64,000 nucleotides of DNA from Sinorhizobium shofinae (GCA_001704765.1 MBFK01000150.1:1-64000); one strand, 5' to 3'; numbered from the stretch's first letter, positions 1 to 8,603 are shown. Notes: generated from the sequence alone by a model not told the origin. Numbers and translations are program-made.

Positions 1-59
1 CCAACGGCTGGCCGAGCAGCGAAATCGACGCGCTGATGCCGTGGAACTACGCCAGCTGA
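1..59 (+). CDS. tnpC: IS66 transposase TnpC, C-terminal tail only
   Basis: Only about 18 codons are visible, entering from the left edge and ending at TGA 57-59. They read NGWPSSEIDALMPWNYAS. The pattern WPxSxIDxLMPWNY closes TnpC proteins of the IS66 family (the IS66 C-terminal element). TnpC is the DDE transposase that moves the element. Nothing can be said about whether the rest is intact. Confidence 0.65.
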   Translation, partial: NGWPSSEIDALMPWNYAS

Positions 60-81
60 ACGGCCTCAGCTTGCCGCTTAC
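1..81 (+). mobile_element. Right end of an IS66-family insertion sequence (partial)
   Basis: The first 59 bases encode the tail of an IS66-type TnpC transposase. About 20 bases later the sequence ends in GCTTAC at 76-81. Read from the other strand this end begins GTAAGCGGCAAGC, the GTAAGC start being the hallmark terminal repeat of IS66 elements. Integrase coding sequence resumes at base 82, so 81 is the likely outer boundary. IS66 elements duplicate 8 bp of target, which would be bases 82-89 here. The left copy lies outside the window and cannot be checked. The family assignment rests on the terminal motif and the transposase tail together. Confidence 0.72.
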
Positions 82-353
82 ATTGGTACAAGATCAAGAA
101 GAAGCTTGAGGACGCCGGCGCGGTCCAGCCGGGCCTCACGCTCAAAGGCCTGCGGCATACCGTGGCGACGATCCTGCGGGAAATGGGGAAGGACTATGGG
201 ACCATCCAAAACGTGCTTGGACACAAGACCGAGGCTATGGCGCGGCACTATTCCAGGCGCGCCGACAAGACCAAGGAGACGACCGCGGCTGTGGCCGATT
301 TTGGGGTCGAATTGAACAAACGAAAAACAAAAGCTGTCAAACCCACCTCGTGA
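82..353 (+). pseudogene. Tyrosine recombinase/integrase, C-terminal fragment cut by IS66
   Basis: The open frame from about base 84 to TGA 351-353 encodes the end of a phage-type tyrosine integrase catalytic domain. Visible catalytic elements are the box II LRHT motif (second arginine), LGHK (histidine) and ARHYSRRAD with the nucleophilic tyrosine. The first catalytic arginine and the DNA-binding domains are missing. Upstream the frame runs into the IS66 end, with a stop at 57-59, so the gene was split by the insertion. The fragment points at the 3' end of tRNA-Phe about 70 bp away, the usual arrangement for an element integrated into a tRNA. A functional product is unlikely. Confidence 0.8.
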
Positions 354-368
354 GTTTGTCAAACTCAC
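335..368. repeat. Direct repeat plus palindrome between integrase and tRNA-Phe
   Basis: TGTCAAACCCAC (335-346) and TGTCAAACTCAC (357-368) match at 11 of 12 positions and start 22 bp apart, about two helical turns. The second copy is also the right half of a near-perfect palindrome, GTGAGTTTG-t-CAAACTCAC (350-368). The site spans the integrase stop codon. It could be a recombination arm-type site or a simple terminator hairpin for the integrase gene. Confidence 0.5.
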
Positions 369-424
369 TCAAAAGCAGAAAGGATGCGGATATTAAAAAG
401 GAAAGCAGCAACAAGGGCTTGGAA

Positions 425-500
425 TGGTGCCCGGAGGCGGATTCGAACCACCGACACGCGGATTTTCAATCCGCTGCTCTACCAACTGAGCTATCCGGGC
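425..500 (-). tRNA. tRNA-Phe (GAA)
   Basis: Read on the minus strand, the 76-base sequence starts GCCCGGATAGCTCAG and ends GGGCACCA, with CCA encoded at 425-427. The acceptor arms GCCCGG/CCGGGC pair. The anticodon stem GCGGA/TCCGC encloses the loop TTGAAAA, giving anticodon GAA. The T arm carries GGTTCGAATCC. Length and sequence match bacterial tRNA-Phe. Its 3' end faces the truncated integrase, so this gene is the probable attachment site of the accessory region on the left. Confidence 0.97.
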
Positions 501-789
501 ATCCTGCCTTTGGGCAGCGGCTTCCGTTTGGAAGCCGTGGGGGCGCTTGGTTCGCCCCGGAAGCGAGCGGGGTTATAACATCTTGTTCGGCCGTGTCCAG
601 CACCAAATGATTCTTTTTTGGAGGAAATCCGCAGGCGGTGGAAAAGCCGCAAAAGCGAAGGGATTCAGCAGGATCGCGCGGAAGATTCGGCTGGCTCGGA
701 TAGAGGCCGACGCGCAATTTGCCGATGGAATGGCGATGGCTGAAGTTCCGCTCGGCGCGGCGCGGCCGCGGAGCGACCTGAGGGATGCT

Positions 790-1002
790 CTAGCGATCCT
801 CGCCGTCGTCCGCTTTCGACTCGTCGTCGGCGACGGGGATCGCGTAGGAGCCGGAAAGCCAGCGATTGAGGTCTACATTGCGGCAGCGCTCGGAGCAGAA
901 GGGATAGCGCTCCCGCACCGACGGGCGGCCGCATTCCGGGCAGGGTCGCGTCGCGCGCAGGGGCTCGACATTCGAACCGTTCTTCTTGCCTTCGCCACTC
1001 AC
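790..1002 (-). CDS. yacG: YacG zinc-binding DNA gyrase inhibitor
   Basis: A 70-residue protein with the YacG four-cysteine zinc site: CPECG near residue 21 and FCSERC near residue 36, followed by DLNRWLSGSYAIP, a strongly conserved YacG segment. YacG binds GyrB and blocks DNA gyrase from engaging DNA. The acidic tail (DDESKADDGEDR) is typical and variable. It begins 6 bp after the Maf gene stops on the same strand, so the two are very probably co-transcribed with infA upstream. Length fits the family. Confidence 0.93.
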   Translation of the reverse strand: MSGEGKKNGSNVEPLRATRPCPECGRPSVRERYPFCSERCRNVDLNRWLSGSYAIPVADDESKADDGEDR

Positions 1003-1008
1003 TCGTCT

Positions 1009-1629
1009 TCAGCCTTCCAGCCAGCGACCGTGGACGTCGTAACCCTCGCCGATGAGAAGATTGACGGTCTCACAGAGCGGCAAGCCTACCACATTCGTAT
1101 AGGAGCCGACGAGCTTGACGACGAAGCTTCCCGCAATGCCCTGGATGCCATAACCCCCAGCCTTGCCGCGCCATTGACCGGAGGCAAGATAGCTCTCGAT
1201 GTCGAAGCCGGAAAGACGCTTGAAGCGCACCTTCGTGTCGACCACCTTCTGGCGGATCGTCCGGTCCGGCGTGACGAGGCAGATCCCGGTATAGACGCGG
1301 TGGCTACGGCCGGAAAGGAGGTGGAGCGCACTCGACGCTTCGCTGATCAGCTCCGGCTTCGGCAGAATGCGGCGACCGACGCAGACTACCGTGTCGGCCG
1401 CGAGAATATAGCTCCCGTCCCAGGCCGGCTCGCCTTTGATCGCCGCCAGCGCCGCCTTGGCCTTCTCGGCAGAAAGCCGGCGGGCCAGGGACCGAGGGTG
1501 CTCGGCACGCTTGGGCGTCTCGTCGAGGTCCATCGGCAGCAGGCGCGCCGGCTCGATGCCGGCCTGCGCCAAAAGCTCGACACGACGCGGCGATCCGGAC
1601 GCCAATATCAGTTTCTGGGTGACTGTCAT
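1009..1629 (-). CDS. maf: Maf-like nucleoside triphosphate pyrophosphatase
   Basis: A 206-residue member of the Maf/HAM1 fold family. These enzymes hydrolyse non-canonical or methylated nucleotides (dTTP, UTP, m5UTP and similar) to monophosphates. The N-terminal signature LASGSPRR is present near residues 10-17, with the conserved acidic motif AADTVV near residues 98-103. The gene sits between infA and yacG on the minus strand, a common order in Rhizobiales. Which Maf subfamily it belongs to (YhdE-like dTTP/UTP or YceF-like m7GTP) cannot be settled by eye. Confidence 0.92.
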   Translation of the reverse strand: MTVTQKLILASGSPRRVELLAQAGIEPARLLPMDLDETPKRAEHPRSLARRLSAEKAKAALAAIKGEPAWDGSYILAADTVVCVGRRILPKPELISEASSALHLLSGRSHRVYTGICLVTPDRTIRQKVVDTKVRFKRLSGFDIESYLASGQWRGKAGGYGIQGIAGSFVVKLVGSYTNVVGLPLCETVNLLIGEGYDVHGRWLEG

Positions 1630-1677
1630 CGAAGCGAGCCGTCGAATCCCGGAGGTTACCGCCGCTGTGTCAGGGGC

Positions 1678-1896
1678 TTACTTGAAGCGGTAGGTGATAC
1701 GGCCCTTCGTCAGGTCGTAAGGGGTCATCTCGACCAGCACCTTGTCGCCGGCGAGAACGCGGATGCGGTTCTTGCGCATGCGGCCGGCCGTGTGGGCGAT
1801 GATCTCATGGTCGTTCTCAAGCTTCACGCGGAACGTCGCGTTGGGAAGCAATTCGGTGACCACGCCCGGAAATTCGAGGACTTCTTCTTTCGCCAT
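1678..1896 (-). CDS. infA: Translation initiation factor IF-1
   Basis: A 72-residue single-domain S1/OB-fold protein starting MAKEEVLEF, matching IF-1 in length and sequence ([16 protein letters not shown], then [13 protein letters not shown] at the end). IF-1 binds the ribosomal A site during initiation. A longer open frame extends upstream, but the ATG at 1896 gives the universal IF-1 start, so I chose it. It is followed 48 bp downstream by maf. The 176 bp upstream is free of genes and probably carries its promoter. Confidence 0.97.
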   Translation of the reverse strand: MAKEEVLEFPGVVTELLPNATFRVKLENDHEIIAHTAGRMRKNRIRVLAGDKVLVEMTPYDLTKGRITYRFK

Positions 1897-1926
1897 GCAG
1901 GATTGTGCTTTCTCATGTTCAATAGC

Positions 1927-1943
1927 GGATGCGCCACGCATCC
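1927..1943 (-). other. Small inverted repeat in the infA leader
   Basis: On the minus strand GGATGCG-tgg-CGCATCC forms a perfect 7-bp stem with a 3-base loop, 30 bp before the infA start. There is no U run, so it does not look like a terminator. It may be a leader structure affecting infA translation or a chance palindrome. Confidence 0.3.
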
Positions 1944-2072
1944 TGAAATTTTGCCGGAAACTACACAATCGCCGCGGATTTGTGAACCCGCCTTGATGCC
2001 CGTTTTTTCCGCAATTCTACCCTACGCTGCCGGCACGGAGACCAGCCACGCAAAAGTGAACGGCGCCGTCCT

Positions 2073-2534
2073 TCAACCGACCTTCTCGCGGCCGGCCAAC
2101 CGGCTGGCAATCAGGCCGGCGAGGTGATCCCGCACGGCGCGATAGGCCCCGACAATCTGGTCGCGCGTGCCCGTCGCCACCGTCGGATCCGGCGTCGGCC
2201 AGTAGACCACATCGACGGCCATGGAGCGGGTCAGTTCCAGCGCCACGTGATGGGCCTCAGGCGCCAGCGTGACGATGACATCGAAGTAATCGTCTTCGAG
2301 CTCATCGAGCGTATGCGGTTGGTGGCGACCGATCGTCAGCCCGACCTCATCGAGAACCACGTCGACGAAAGGATCGCGTTCGCCGTGCCGGACACCCGCC
2401 GAGGCCACATAGGTCCCTTTTGGCAGCGCGGCCCGCGCGAGCACCTCGGCCATCGGCGAGCGGATCGCGTTCATGCCGCACATGAAGAGAATTGAGCGGG
2501 GCATTTTCGATCCTGGCAAGGCGATCCCGGTCAT
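2073..2534 (-). CDS. Low-molecular-weight protein tyrosine phosphatase family protein
   Basis: A 153-residue protein with the LMW-PTP/arsenate reductase fold. The P-loop CX5R is seen as C-GMNAI-R followed by SPMAEVL near residues 19-32. The C-terminal YWPTPDP carries the general-acid aspartate. It could dephosphorylate tyrosine phosphate or be a relative without that activity. The start is uncertain. ATG 2534 follows a G-rich stretch (GGGGGCGGAC). ATG 2504 has a better AGGA Shine-Dalgarno and would place the P-loop at the usual distance from the N terminus. A TTG at 2558 would overlap UPF0262. The gene lies directly downstream of hisD and UPF0262 and is probably in the same operon. Confidence 0.85.
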   Translation of the reverse strand: MTGIALPGSKMPRSILFMCGMNAIRSPMAEVLARAALPKGTYVASAGVRHGERDPFVDVVLDEVGLTIGRHQPHTLDELEDDYFDVIVTLAPEAHHVALELTRSMAVDVVYWPTPDPTVATGTRDQIVGAYRAVRDHLAGLIASRLAGREKVG

Positions 2535-2545
2535 GTCCGCCCCCG

Positions 2546-3022
2546 TCAGCCGCGCCAATAGAGCACGCAGACCAGGGTGAAGAGGCGCCGTGCCGTATCG
2601 AAATCCAGCCTGATCTTGCCGGAAAGCCGATCCATCAGCGTCTGCGAGCCTTCGTTGTGAATGCCGCGACGTCCCATGTCGATCGCCTCGATCTGGCTTG
2701 GCGTCGCCGTGCGGATCGCCTCGTAATAGCTTTCGCAGATCATGAAATAGTCCTTCACGATGCGGCGAAAGGGGGTGAGCGACAGAATGTGGGTGGCAAC
2801 AGCATCACCGCCATCCGTCGAGATGGCGAAGACGAGTTTCGAGTCGAGCAGCGACAGATTGAGCCGATAGGGCCCGCCCGGATGCCCGACGGGCTCGAAC
2901 AGGTTCTCCTCCAAAAGATCGAAAATCGCAACCGCACGCTCGTGCTCCACGTCCGGGGTCGAGCGGCCGATAGTCTCGTCCAGCACGACATCGCAGAGTC
3001 GCAGGTGGCGATCGGCCCTCAT
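2546..3022 (-). CDS. UPF0262 family protein
   Basis: A 158-residue protein of unknown function matching UPF0262, a family restricted largely to Alphaproteobacteria and usually next to hisD. Recognisable family segments are [13 protein letters not shown] near the N terminus and [15 protein letters not shown] in the middle. Its start ATGA overlaps the hisD stop by 4 bases (3019-3022), indicating translational coupling. No catalytic motif is evident. Confidence 0.88.
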   Translation of the reverse strand: MRADRHLRLCDVVLDETIGRSTPDVEHERAVAIFDLLEENLFEPVGHPGGPYRLNLSLLDSKLVFAISTDGGDAVATHILSLTPFRRIVKDYFMICESYYEAIRTATPSQIEAIDMGRRGIHNEGSQTLMDRLSGKIRLDFDTARRLFTLVCVLYWRG

Positions 3023-4323
3023 CCCTCTCCCCCTAGGTTGAGGCGGATGGCGACCGAGCGGGAATGGGCTTCGAGGCCTTCCGATTTGGCGAGGGCGATC
3101 GCCGCCGGGCCGAGAATGCGCAACTGTTCGGGCCCGAGCCGGAGAATGGAGGTCCGTTTCATATAGTCGAGGACGCCAAGGCCGGAGGAGAAGCGCGCCG
3201 AGCGCGCCGTCGGTAGGACGTGGTTGGAACCGCCGACATAGTCGCCGATCACCTCCGGCGTGTGACGGCCGATGAAGATGGCGCCGGCATTGCGGATCTT
3301 CGGGACCATCGAGTCCGGATCGGCCATCGCCAGTTCGAGATGCTCCGCGGCGATCCGGTTGGCCAGCGGCACTGCCTTGCCGAGATCCGGCACCAGGATC
3401 ACGGCGCCGAAGTCGCGCCAGCTTGCCGTCGCCGTCTCGGCGCGCGGCAGCGTGTTCAGCTGCCGCTCGACCGCCTGTTCGACCGCCTCGCCGAAGGCGG
3501 CATTATCGGTGATCAGGATCGCCTGGGCTCCGGCGTCGTGCTCGGCCTGCGCCAGGAGATCCGCCGCGATCCAATCGGGGTCATTGTCGCCGTCGGCGAT
3601 CACCAGCACCTCCGAGGGGCCGGCGATCATATCGATGCCGACGGTGCCGAAGACCTGCCGCTTGGCGGCCGCAACATAGGCATTGCCAGGTCCGACGATC
3701 TTCGCCACCGGCGCAATCGTTTCGGTACCGTAGGCAAGCGCCGCGACGGCCTGGGCGCCGCCGATTCGATAGATTTCCTCCACACCGGCGAGCCGCGCCG
3801 CCGCAAGCACGGCCGGGTTGATCGCGCCGCCGCTTGCGGGCACGACCATCACGACGCGCGGCACGCCGGCGACCTTGGCCGGCAGCGCATTCATCAGAAC
3901 CGAACTCGGATAGCTGGCGGTGCCGCCCGGGACGTAGAGCCCCACCGCATCGATCGCCGTCCAGCGCGAGCCGAGCCCGACGCCCATCGCATCTTCGTAG
4001 AGATCATCTTTCGGCACCTGCCGGCGGTGATGCGCCTCGATTCGGGTCGCCGCGACCTTCAGGGCGCCGAGCACCTCCGGCTCGACCGCGTCGATCGCCG
4101 CGTCGATCTCGGCCGCACTCACCGCCATGCCCGTGACGTTGAAATCGATGCCGTCGAACCGGGCGGAATGGTCGGCGAGCGCGGCGTCGCCGCGGGCGCG
4201 CACGTCGTCGATGATGGCGCGCACAGCGGCGTTGACGTCTTCGGAAACCTCCCGCTTGGTTGTCAGGAACGCGGCGAACTCACGTTCGAAGCCGCTGTCG
4301 AGTAAATTCAACCTGATTGCCAA
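3019..4323 (-). CDS. hisD: Histidinol dehydrogenase
   Basis: A 434-residue enzyme that oxidises L-histidinol to L-histidine in two NAD-dependent steps, using zinc. Family signatures seen include [19 protein letters not shown], the segment [21 protein letters not shown], and AEHDAGAQ with zinc ligands. HVLPT and the [13 protein letters not shown] segment lie near the C terminus. The start is taken as TTG 4323 ([12 protein letters not shown]): it follows AAGGATC at a good distance and gives the standard length. An open frame continues upstream without family similarity. It is coupled to UPF0262 downstream and lies 34 bp after the DUF2948 gene. Confidence 0.95.
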   Translation of the reverse strand: MAIRLNLLDSGFEREFAAFLTTKREVSEDVNAAVRAIIDDVRARGDAALADHSARFDGIDFNVTGMAVSAAEIDAAIDAVEPEVLGALKVAATRIEAHHRRQVPKDDLYEDAMGVGLGSRWTAIDAVGLYVPGGTASYPSSVLMNALPAKVAGVPRVVMVVPASGGAINPAVLAAARLAGVEEIYRIGGAQAVAALAYGTETIAPVAKIVGPGNAYVAAAKRQVFGTVGIDMIAGPSEVLVIADGDNDPDWIAADLLAQAEHDAGAQAILITDNAAFGEAVEQAVERQLNTLPRAETATASWRDFGAVILVPDLGKAVPLANRIAAEHLELAMADPDSMVPKIRNAGAIFIGRHTPEVIGDYVGGSNHVLPTARSARFSSGLGVLDYMKRTSILRLGPEQLRILGPAAIALAKSEGLEAHSRSVAIRLNLGGEG

Positions 4324-4357
4324 TGCGATGATCCTTTTGGTGGTAGCGGCGCTGGGC

Positions 4358-4798
4358 TCAAGCGCCTTCGGGATGGCGCGGCTTGAACGCGGTTTCCCAC
4401 GCCCCGCCGGTATCGGCAAGCTGCGCCTCGATGCATTCCACATCGAGCGCGATCAAGGCATCGCCGGCGAGCACGAGCTCGACCGTTCCCTCCGGCCCGT
4501 CTCCCTTGACCGAGAAGCGCAGCGCCAGGAGATCGAGCACCGCTTCCATCTCGGCCCGGTCGAAGCCGAGCGAGCGCACGGCCGTGACGCACTTGAACAG
4601 GAGCACGGCGCGCCGCCGCTCGAAGCTGCGGCGCTTGCCTTCGGCCTTTTCCCAGGCGAAGCGGTTGATGACCAGGGAAAACTGGTGACGGCGCGCATCA
4701 TAGAGAATGCCGGCCACCTTGAAGACTGCGTCTTGCACATGAGCGGAAACGACACCAAGGTCTTCCTCGTCGAGTGCCAGCAGTTTCAAAGCATCCAT
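4358..4798 (-). CDS. DUF2948 family protein
   Basis: A 146-residue cytosolic protein starting MDALKLLALDEEDL, matching the DUF2948 family that neighbours murA and hisD in Rhizobiales. The function is unknown. Further upstream ATGs (4807 and 4816) are possible, but family members typically begin at MDALKLLALD. The protein is mixed alpha/beta in look, with no signal peptide or membrane segment. It sits between murA and hisD on the same strand. Confidence 0.85.
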   Translation of the reverse strand: MDALKLLALDEEDLGVVSAHVQDAVFKVAGILYDARRHQFSLVINRFAWEKAEGKRRSFERRRAVLLFKCVTAVRSLGFDRAEMEAVLDLLALRFSVKGDGPEGTVELVLAGDALIALDVECIEAQLADTGGAWETAFKPRHPEGA

Positions 4799-4904
4799 GC
4801 GATCCATCCCGTCCATTCATGGCCCCGCATTTAAGCAGGTGATGGCAAAGGACATAGGACGTCGCGCCCGAAACCGCAACGGTTTCAAGCGCGCGAAGCT
4901 GGAA

Positions 4905-6197
4905 TCAGTCGCTGACACGCTCCACATGGGCGCCGCAGCGCGTCAGCTTTTCTTCAAGCCGCTCGAAGCCGCGGTCGAGGTGGTAGACGCGCGAGACCAT
5001 CGTCTCGCCCTCGGCGGCAAGCCCGGCGATAACGAGCGAGACGGAAGCGCGCAGATCGGTCGCCATCACCGGGGCGCCCTTCAAGCGGCCGACGCCCTCG
5101 ATCTTCGCCGTCTGGCCGGAGAGCGAGATCTTCGCCCCGAGCCGCGCCAGCTCCTGCACATGCATGAAGCGGTTCTCGAAGATCGTTTCGGTGATGTGGG
5201 AAATGCCGCTCGACTTGGTCATCAGGCCCATGAACTGGGCCTGGAGGTCGGTCGGGAAGCCTGGGAAGGGATCGGTGACGATATCGACCGGCCGAATGCC
5301 GGCGCCGTTGCGGACGATGCGGATGCCGCTATTTGTCTCGCTGATTTCGGCGCCCGCCCGGCGGATCGCTTCGAGGGCGGTATCGAGAAGGCTTGCATCC
5401 GTGTCCTCGAGGATCACGTCGCCACCGGTCATCGCCACCGCCATGGCATAGGTGCCGGTCTCGATGCGGTCCGGCAGCACACGATGGCGGGCGCCCGACA
5501 GCGAGCGCACGCCCTCGATGGTGATCGTGCTGGTGCCCTGGCCGGTAATCTTGGCGCCCATGGCGTTCAGGCATTTGGCAAGATCGGCGACCTCGGGCTC
5601 GCGGGCGGCATTGCCGATGACCGTCGTGCCGTTGGCAAGGGTCGCCGCCATCATCAGGACATGCGTGGCGCCGACGGAAACCTTCGGGAACACATAGCGC
5701 GCGCCAATGAGCCCGCCTTCGGGCGCCGTGGCGTTGACGTAGCCGCCGTCGATCTCGATGTTGGCGCCGAGCGCTGTCAGGCCCTCGATGAAGAGGTCGA
5801 CCGGCCGCGTGCCGATGGCGCAGCCGCCCGGCAGCGAGACGCGCGCCTTGCCTTCGCGGGCAAGCAGCGGCCCGATGACCCAGAAGCTCGCGCGCATCTT
5901 CGAAACGAGCTCGTAGGGTGCGGTGGTCGAGACGATGTTGCGGCTGGTGAAATGGATGGTGCGGGCGTAGCTTTCGCCCTGACGCTCGCGCCGGCCGTTG
6001 ACGGAAATATCGGCGCCGTGATTGCCGAGGATGCGGATCAGCTGCTCGACATCGGCGAGGTGTGGCACGTTTTCCAAGGTCAGCGTGTCGTCGGTCAGGA
6101 GCGACGCGATCATCAGCGGCAAAGCGGCGTTCTTCGCGCCGGAAATGGGGATGACCCCGTGAAGTTCATTTCCGCCTACAATCCTGATGCGATCCAT
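4905..6197 (-). CDS. murA: UDP-N-acetylglucosamine 1-carboxyvinyltransferase
   Basis: A 430-residue MurA, the first committed enzyme of peptidoglycan synthesis, which transfers enolpyruvate from PEP to UDP-GlcNAc in the cytosol. The substrate-binding SGAKNAALP carries Lys22-Asn23. The active-site loop [11 protein letters not shown] carries the fosfomycin-target Cys126. [14 protein letters not shown] lies near residue 305. Length matches the family. It is the first gene of the leftward core block after the small basic protein. Confidence 0.97.
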   Translation of the reverse strand: MDRIRIVGGNELHGVIPISGAKNAALPLMIASLLTDDTLTLENVPHLADVEQLIRILGNHGADISVNGRRERQGESYARTIHFTSRNIVSTTAPYELVSKMRASFWVIGPLLAREGKARVSLPGGCAIGTRPVDLFIEGLTALGANIEIDGGYVNATAPEGGLIGARYVFPKVSVGATHVLMMAATLANGTTVIGNAAREPEVADLAKCLNAMGAKITGQGTSTITIEGVRSLSGARHRVLPDRIETGTYAMAVAMTGGDVILEDTDASLLDTALEAIRRAGAEISETNSGIRIVRNGAGIRPVDIVTDPFPGFPTDLQAQFMGLMTKSSGISHITETIFENRFMHVQELARLGAKISLSGQTAKIEGVGRLKGAPVMATDLRASVSLVIAGLAAEGETMVSRVYHLDRGFERLEEKLTRCGAHVERVSD

Positions 6198-6356
6198 GAG
6201 GCCTCTCGCACGGGCGCCGCCCGCCTTTCCAAAAATCCGGTGTTGCTAAAGGGCGTCTCTTAGTGGAGATGCCGCGAAATTAGAAGTGCCTTGAAATGCG
6301 AAGTCGACAAGAATGGCGGAAGCCGCGAGGTACGCGGTCTTCATCCCCGCGCATCA

Positions 6357-6575
6357 CTAATCTTCCGATTCGTCCGATTTTGCGGCAGGCAAACCGGATG
6401 TCTCGTCGGCGTCCCCTGCCCGGCGGGCACGCGCCTGCTGCTTGCGGCGCTGGAGATTGTCGCGCAGGTTCTTCGCCAGCCGCTGGCGCCTGGCCTCCGC
6501 CTCGCTTTTGCCCGCTAGCGCGCCGCTTCGCGGCCCCGGCACGCGCTCCTTCTCGTCATCATTCTGCATGTTCAT
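6357..6575 (-). CDS. Small conserved basic protein of unknown function
   Basis: A 72-residue highly charged protein (MNMQNDDEKERVPGPRSG at the N terminus). Its central helix is rich in Arg, Lys and Ala (EAEARRQRLAKNLRDNLQRRKQQARARR), suggesting a coiled coil or nucleic-acid contact. No family was recognised with certainty. It lies 159 bp upstream of murA on the same strand. The codon use is like its neighbours, which supports a real gene. The start could also be the second ATG at 6569. Confidence 0.65.
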   Translation of the reverse strand: MNMQNDDEKERVPGPRSGALAGKSEAEARRQRLAKNLRDNLQRRKQQARARRAGDADETSGLPAAKSDESED

Positions 6576-6836
6576 GGATTAGCGCAAAAGCGGGCGGCTC
6601 GGAAGCAGCAAGGCGATTTCCGACCGACCGAAATGCCGAAAATTTCGAAGCGATTTTCCGGTCATGGCCTTCACCAACCTATTGGAAATGGCGGATTTTG
6701 TGATTTTGAACCTGGCCTGCCGCATGCCGGCCTTACCTAGCCCCCGCAAAAACTTCGAAATGCGGCTTGCGCTCTCCCTCAAGCTATGGCAATAGGCGCC
6801 TCGCTTGCTGCGGCGTATCACCAAACGCCGCCGGAT

Positions 6837-6911
6837 GCTGCTATAGCTCAGGGGTAGAGCACTCCCTTGGTAAGGGAGAGGCCGAGAGTTCAAATCTCTC
6901 TAGCAGCACCA
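6837..6911 (+). tRNA. tRNA-Thr (GGT)
   Basis: A 75-base sequence running GCTGCTATAGCTCAG to TAGCAGCACCA with CCA encoded. The acceptor arms GCTGCTA/TAGCAGC pair fully. The anticodon stem CTCCC/GGGAG holds the loop TTGGTAA, giving anticodon GGT (threonine). The T arm has GAGAGTTCAAATCTCTC. A T-rich run follows directly (6912-6917). Confidence 0.96.
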
Positions 6912-7498
6912 TTTTTCCAGAACTAAAACAGTCTCTTAGCCAACGATATCAAACGTCACAGCACGCGCGAAAGCGCAGAATTGCGCAGAACAAAACATGA
7001 AATGCACTGCCTGCACGTGCACAATCCGTGCAATACATTCCGCTCAAGTGCGTTTCGCCAAACCTTCACACGTCTGACGCTCCCATCGGAGTATCGATTG
7101 ATCGAATGGGCATGGAGATGAGGGAAGTGATTGCGCTGCATGTCACGGATGATGTGCAACGCATTTCCGAAGAGCGCAACAATGTCCGCGACGAGCATTG
7201 CTAGGCAAGGATCCACGCGCCCCGGCATTGGGCCGGATAGTTTTTTAGTGCACGTCCTTTTCATCGCGACACTAAAACGCACGATGCGCCGACCTGGGTC
7301 CCCGCTATTTTCTACCCGAACCCGTATAGCGGCCAGGCACCCGAAACATGGTCGCCAACGCCGCAGGCATTTCCTCGGCCATGAACTGGTCGCGCGGCGC
7401 GGAGATAATCAATACCCGAGAGCCGCGCCCCCCTTGCTCCGCCTCCCGCCAAATAGCTACGTGGGAGCTTCACTAGGTCGCCTGCTCTGCTCTTCAAC
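6912..7498. other. Long non-coding gap after tRNA-Thr
   Basis: About 590 bases in which I cannot support a gene. Open frames exist on both strands but lack ribosome sites and the codon bias of the neighbours. The minus strand from about 7480 to 7310 shows short protein-like stretches in two frames (for example ARDQFMAEEMPAAL after a frame change), possibly a decayed gene. No terminator or tRNA is visible beyond the T run at 6912. Confidence 0.4.
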
Positions 7499-7828
7499 CT
7501 ATGCGAGGGCAGCCGGGACGATTAGCGAAGTACAGGTCATAAAGCGTCCCCGTCGCACCCCCTCGACAGCAATCTCGCGGCGCGTGACAGATTGGATCTC
7601 GGGGTCACGAACTCCGAGCCTGTAGGCTCGACGAATTGCCTGGCGTTCGCTACAGCCGCGATAGGGTCGATAATCGTCGTCGTCATCATACCTTCGCTCG
7701 CGAAGCTCCGGTCCACCGGGTCCGATATACAGGTCCAGGGACTGCGCTGACGGGATGGATGGCATGACGGTCCACGTACCGGTCGCAATCAAGCCTATTG
7801 CGAGCAGCTTACCAACGGCCCTTTTCAT
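7499..7828 (-). CDS. Small exported protein, rhizobial conserved type
   Basis: A 109-residue protein with a signal peptide: KR followed by the hydrophobic stretch AVGKLLAIGLIATGTWTV and a likely cleavage after SAQS (about residue 29). A proline- and aspartate-rich linker (RRYDDDDDYRPYRG) follows. The domain begins GCSERQAIRRAYRLGVRDPEI and resembles many small periplasmic rhizobial proteins of unknown function. A strong Shine-Dalgarno (GGAGGAG) precedes the ATG at 7828, which decides the start. No operon partner is evident. Confidence 0.78.
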   Translation of the reverse strand: MKRAVGKLLAIGLIATGTWTVMPSIPSAQSLDLYIGPGGPELRERRYDDDDDYRPYRGCSERQAIRRAYRLGVRDPEIQSVTRREIAVEGVRRGRFMTCTSLIVPAALA

Positions 7829-7909
7829 GGTGTCTCCTCCACTATTTTAGTGAAGCTGATTTTTATTCAACGAAATCGCGGCAAATGGGTTCCCCAAATC
7901 GGGCAGCGA

Positions 7910-8221
7910 CTAGCATAGTAATGGAGGAGCTGACGCAGGGAATTTACGCCGCCCCTCGCCGTCTGTCTCCATCGGACAGTGCATGAACACGACGGTCACC
8001 GTCCTTGAGCCGCACCGCGGACACCGGAGACGGCTTGCGACCATGGATAGGGGAAGGTCTCGGCCGCGAATCGCCACCAGCGTCAGCATGTCAAGATCGT
8101 AACTCCAGACGCACTGTCGGACAAACTTCATCCCTTCACGATTGCCGTAAGCGCATCGCGCCCGCAACTGCCAACCCAGGTTGAAAGCTTCTCCGATCGT
8201 CTCGATCTCGCTGTTGACCAC
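7910..8221 (-). CDS. Small zinc-ribbon-like conserved protein
   Basis: A 103-residue soluble protein of unknown function. The central part (NREGMKFVRQCVWSYDLDMLTL) leads to a single CPRCGSR knuckle near residue 68, followed by TVTVVF. This arrangement recurs in many small rhizobial proteins. Only one Cys pair forms an obvious knuckle, so zinc binding may need the N-terminal RARC or dimerisation. The start is a GTG at 8221 with a weak ribosome site, so the N terminus is uncertain. The C-terminal tail after VVF looks unconserved. Confidence 0.6.
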   Translation of the reverse strand: MVNSEIETIGEAFNLGWQLRARCAYGNREGMKFVRQCVWSYDLDMLTLVAIRGRDLPLSMVASRLRCPRCGSRTVTVVFMHCPMETDGEGRRKFPASAPPLLC

Positions 8222-8290
8222 GGATGTACTGGCAATGGCTGCAGGAAGGTCGGGTTTGCCCCGGCTTTTTTGTGCCTATTGAAAGCTCTC

Positions 8291-8340
8291 CTAGGACCTT
8301 AGTCCAACAAGAAATGGGCCAGAGGTCTTAGCCCATTTTA
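8291..8340. other. Two adjacent hairpins in an intergenic region
   Basis: A short hairpin GGAC-ctta-GTCC (8294-8305) is followed by AAATGGGC (8312-8319) and its complement GCCCATTT (8331-8338), an 8-bp stem with an 11-base loop ending in a T run. On the plus strand the second could act as a terminator. It lies about 100 bp before the small gene at 8436 and downstream of nothing on that strand. Confidence 0.4.
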
Positions 8341-8435
8341 TCCATTATCCCATTGAATGCGCTTGTAATCCTTGACTGAAACGTGCCCTGTGCGACCCTT
8401 CAAGCTCCTGGTTTGTAGTGCGTAGGGACGACACA

Positions 8436-8603
8436 ATGATCTTCGACGATGACGTTGAGTTGGCGCTTGTTGTCGCCTGCGAAGAACTCGAGATGACGCG
8501 CGACAAGGCAATCCGCCTATTCATTCGCGAGTGGCTTCAGAGCTATGGCTATCTGCCCATCAATGACTTGGACGAGGGCAGCGAGACGGATGGGAGTGGG
8601 TAA
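8436..8603 (+). CDS. Small acidic helical protein, possible ribbon-helix-helix type
   Basis: A 55-residue protein starting MIFDDDVELALVVACEELEM. It has two predicted helices and the segment TRDKAIRLFIREWLQSYGYLP, followed by an acidic tail. Short rhizobial proteins of this pattern are common, and their layout resembles a ribbon-helix-helix DNA-binding protein, but the function is unknown. AGGGACG lies before the ATG at 8436. An in-frame ATG 18 bases upstream is less well placed. Confidence 0.6.
   Translation: MIFDDDVELALVVACEELEMTRDKAIRLFIREWLQSYGYLPINDLDEGSETDGSG

Noticed and set aside
547-2127. 526-codon plus-strand open frame across yacG, maf and infA
   Set aside because: It is antisense to three recognised genes. 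The long frame follows from high GC at the third codon positions, and its protein shows no family pattern.
3220-4305. 361-codon plus-strand frame opposite hisD
   Set aside because: It is a shadow of hisD, rich in Arg, Asp and His as expected from antisense reading of GC-rich DNA.
4797-6263. 488-codon plus-strand frame opposite murA
   Set aside because: murA on the minus strand is unambiguous, and the plus frame has no domain or ribosome site.
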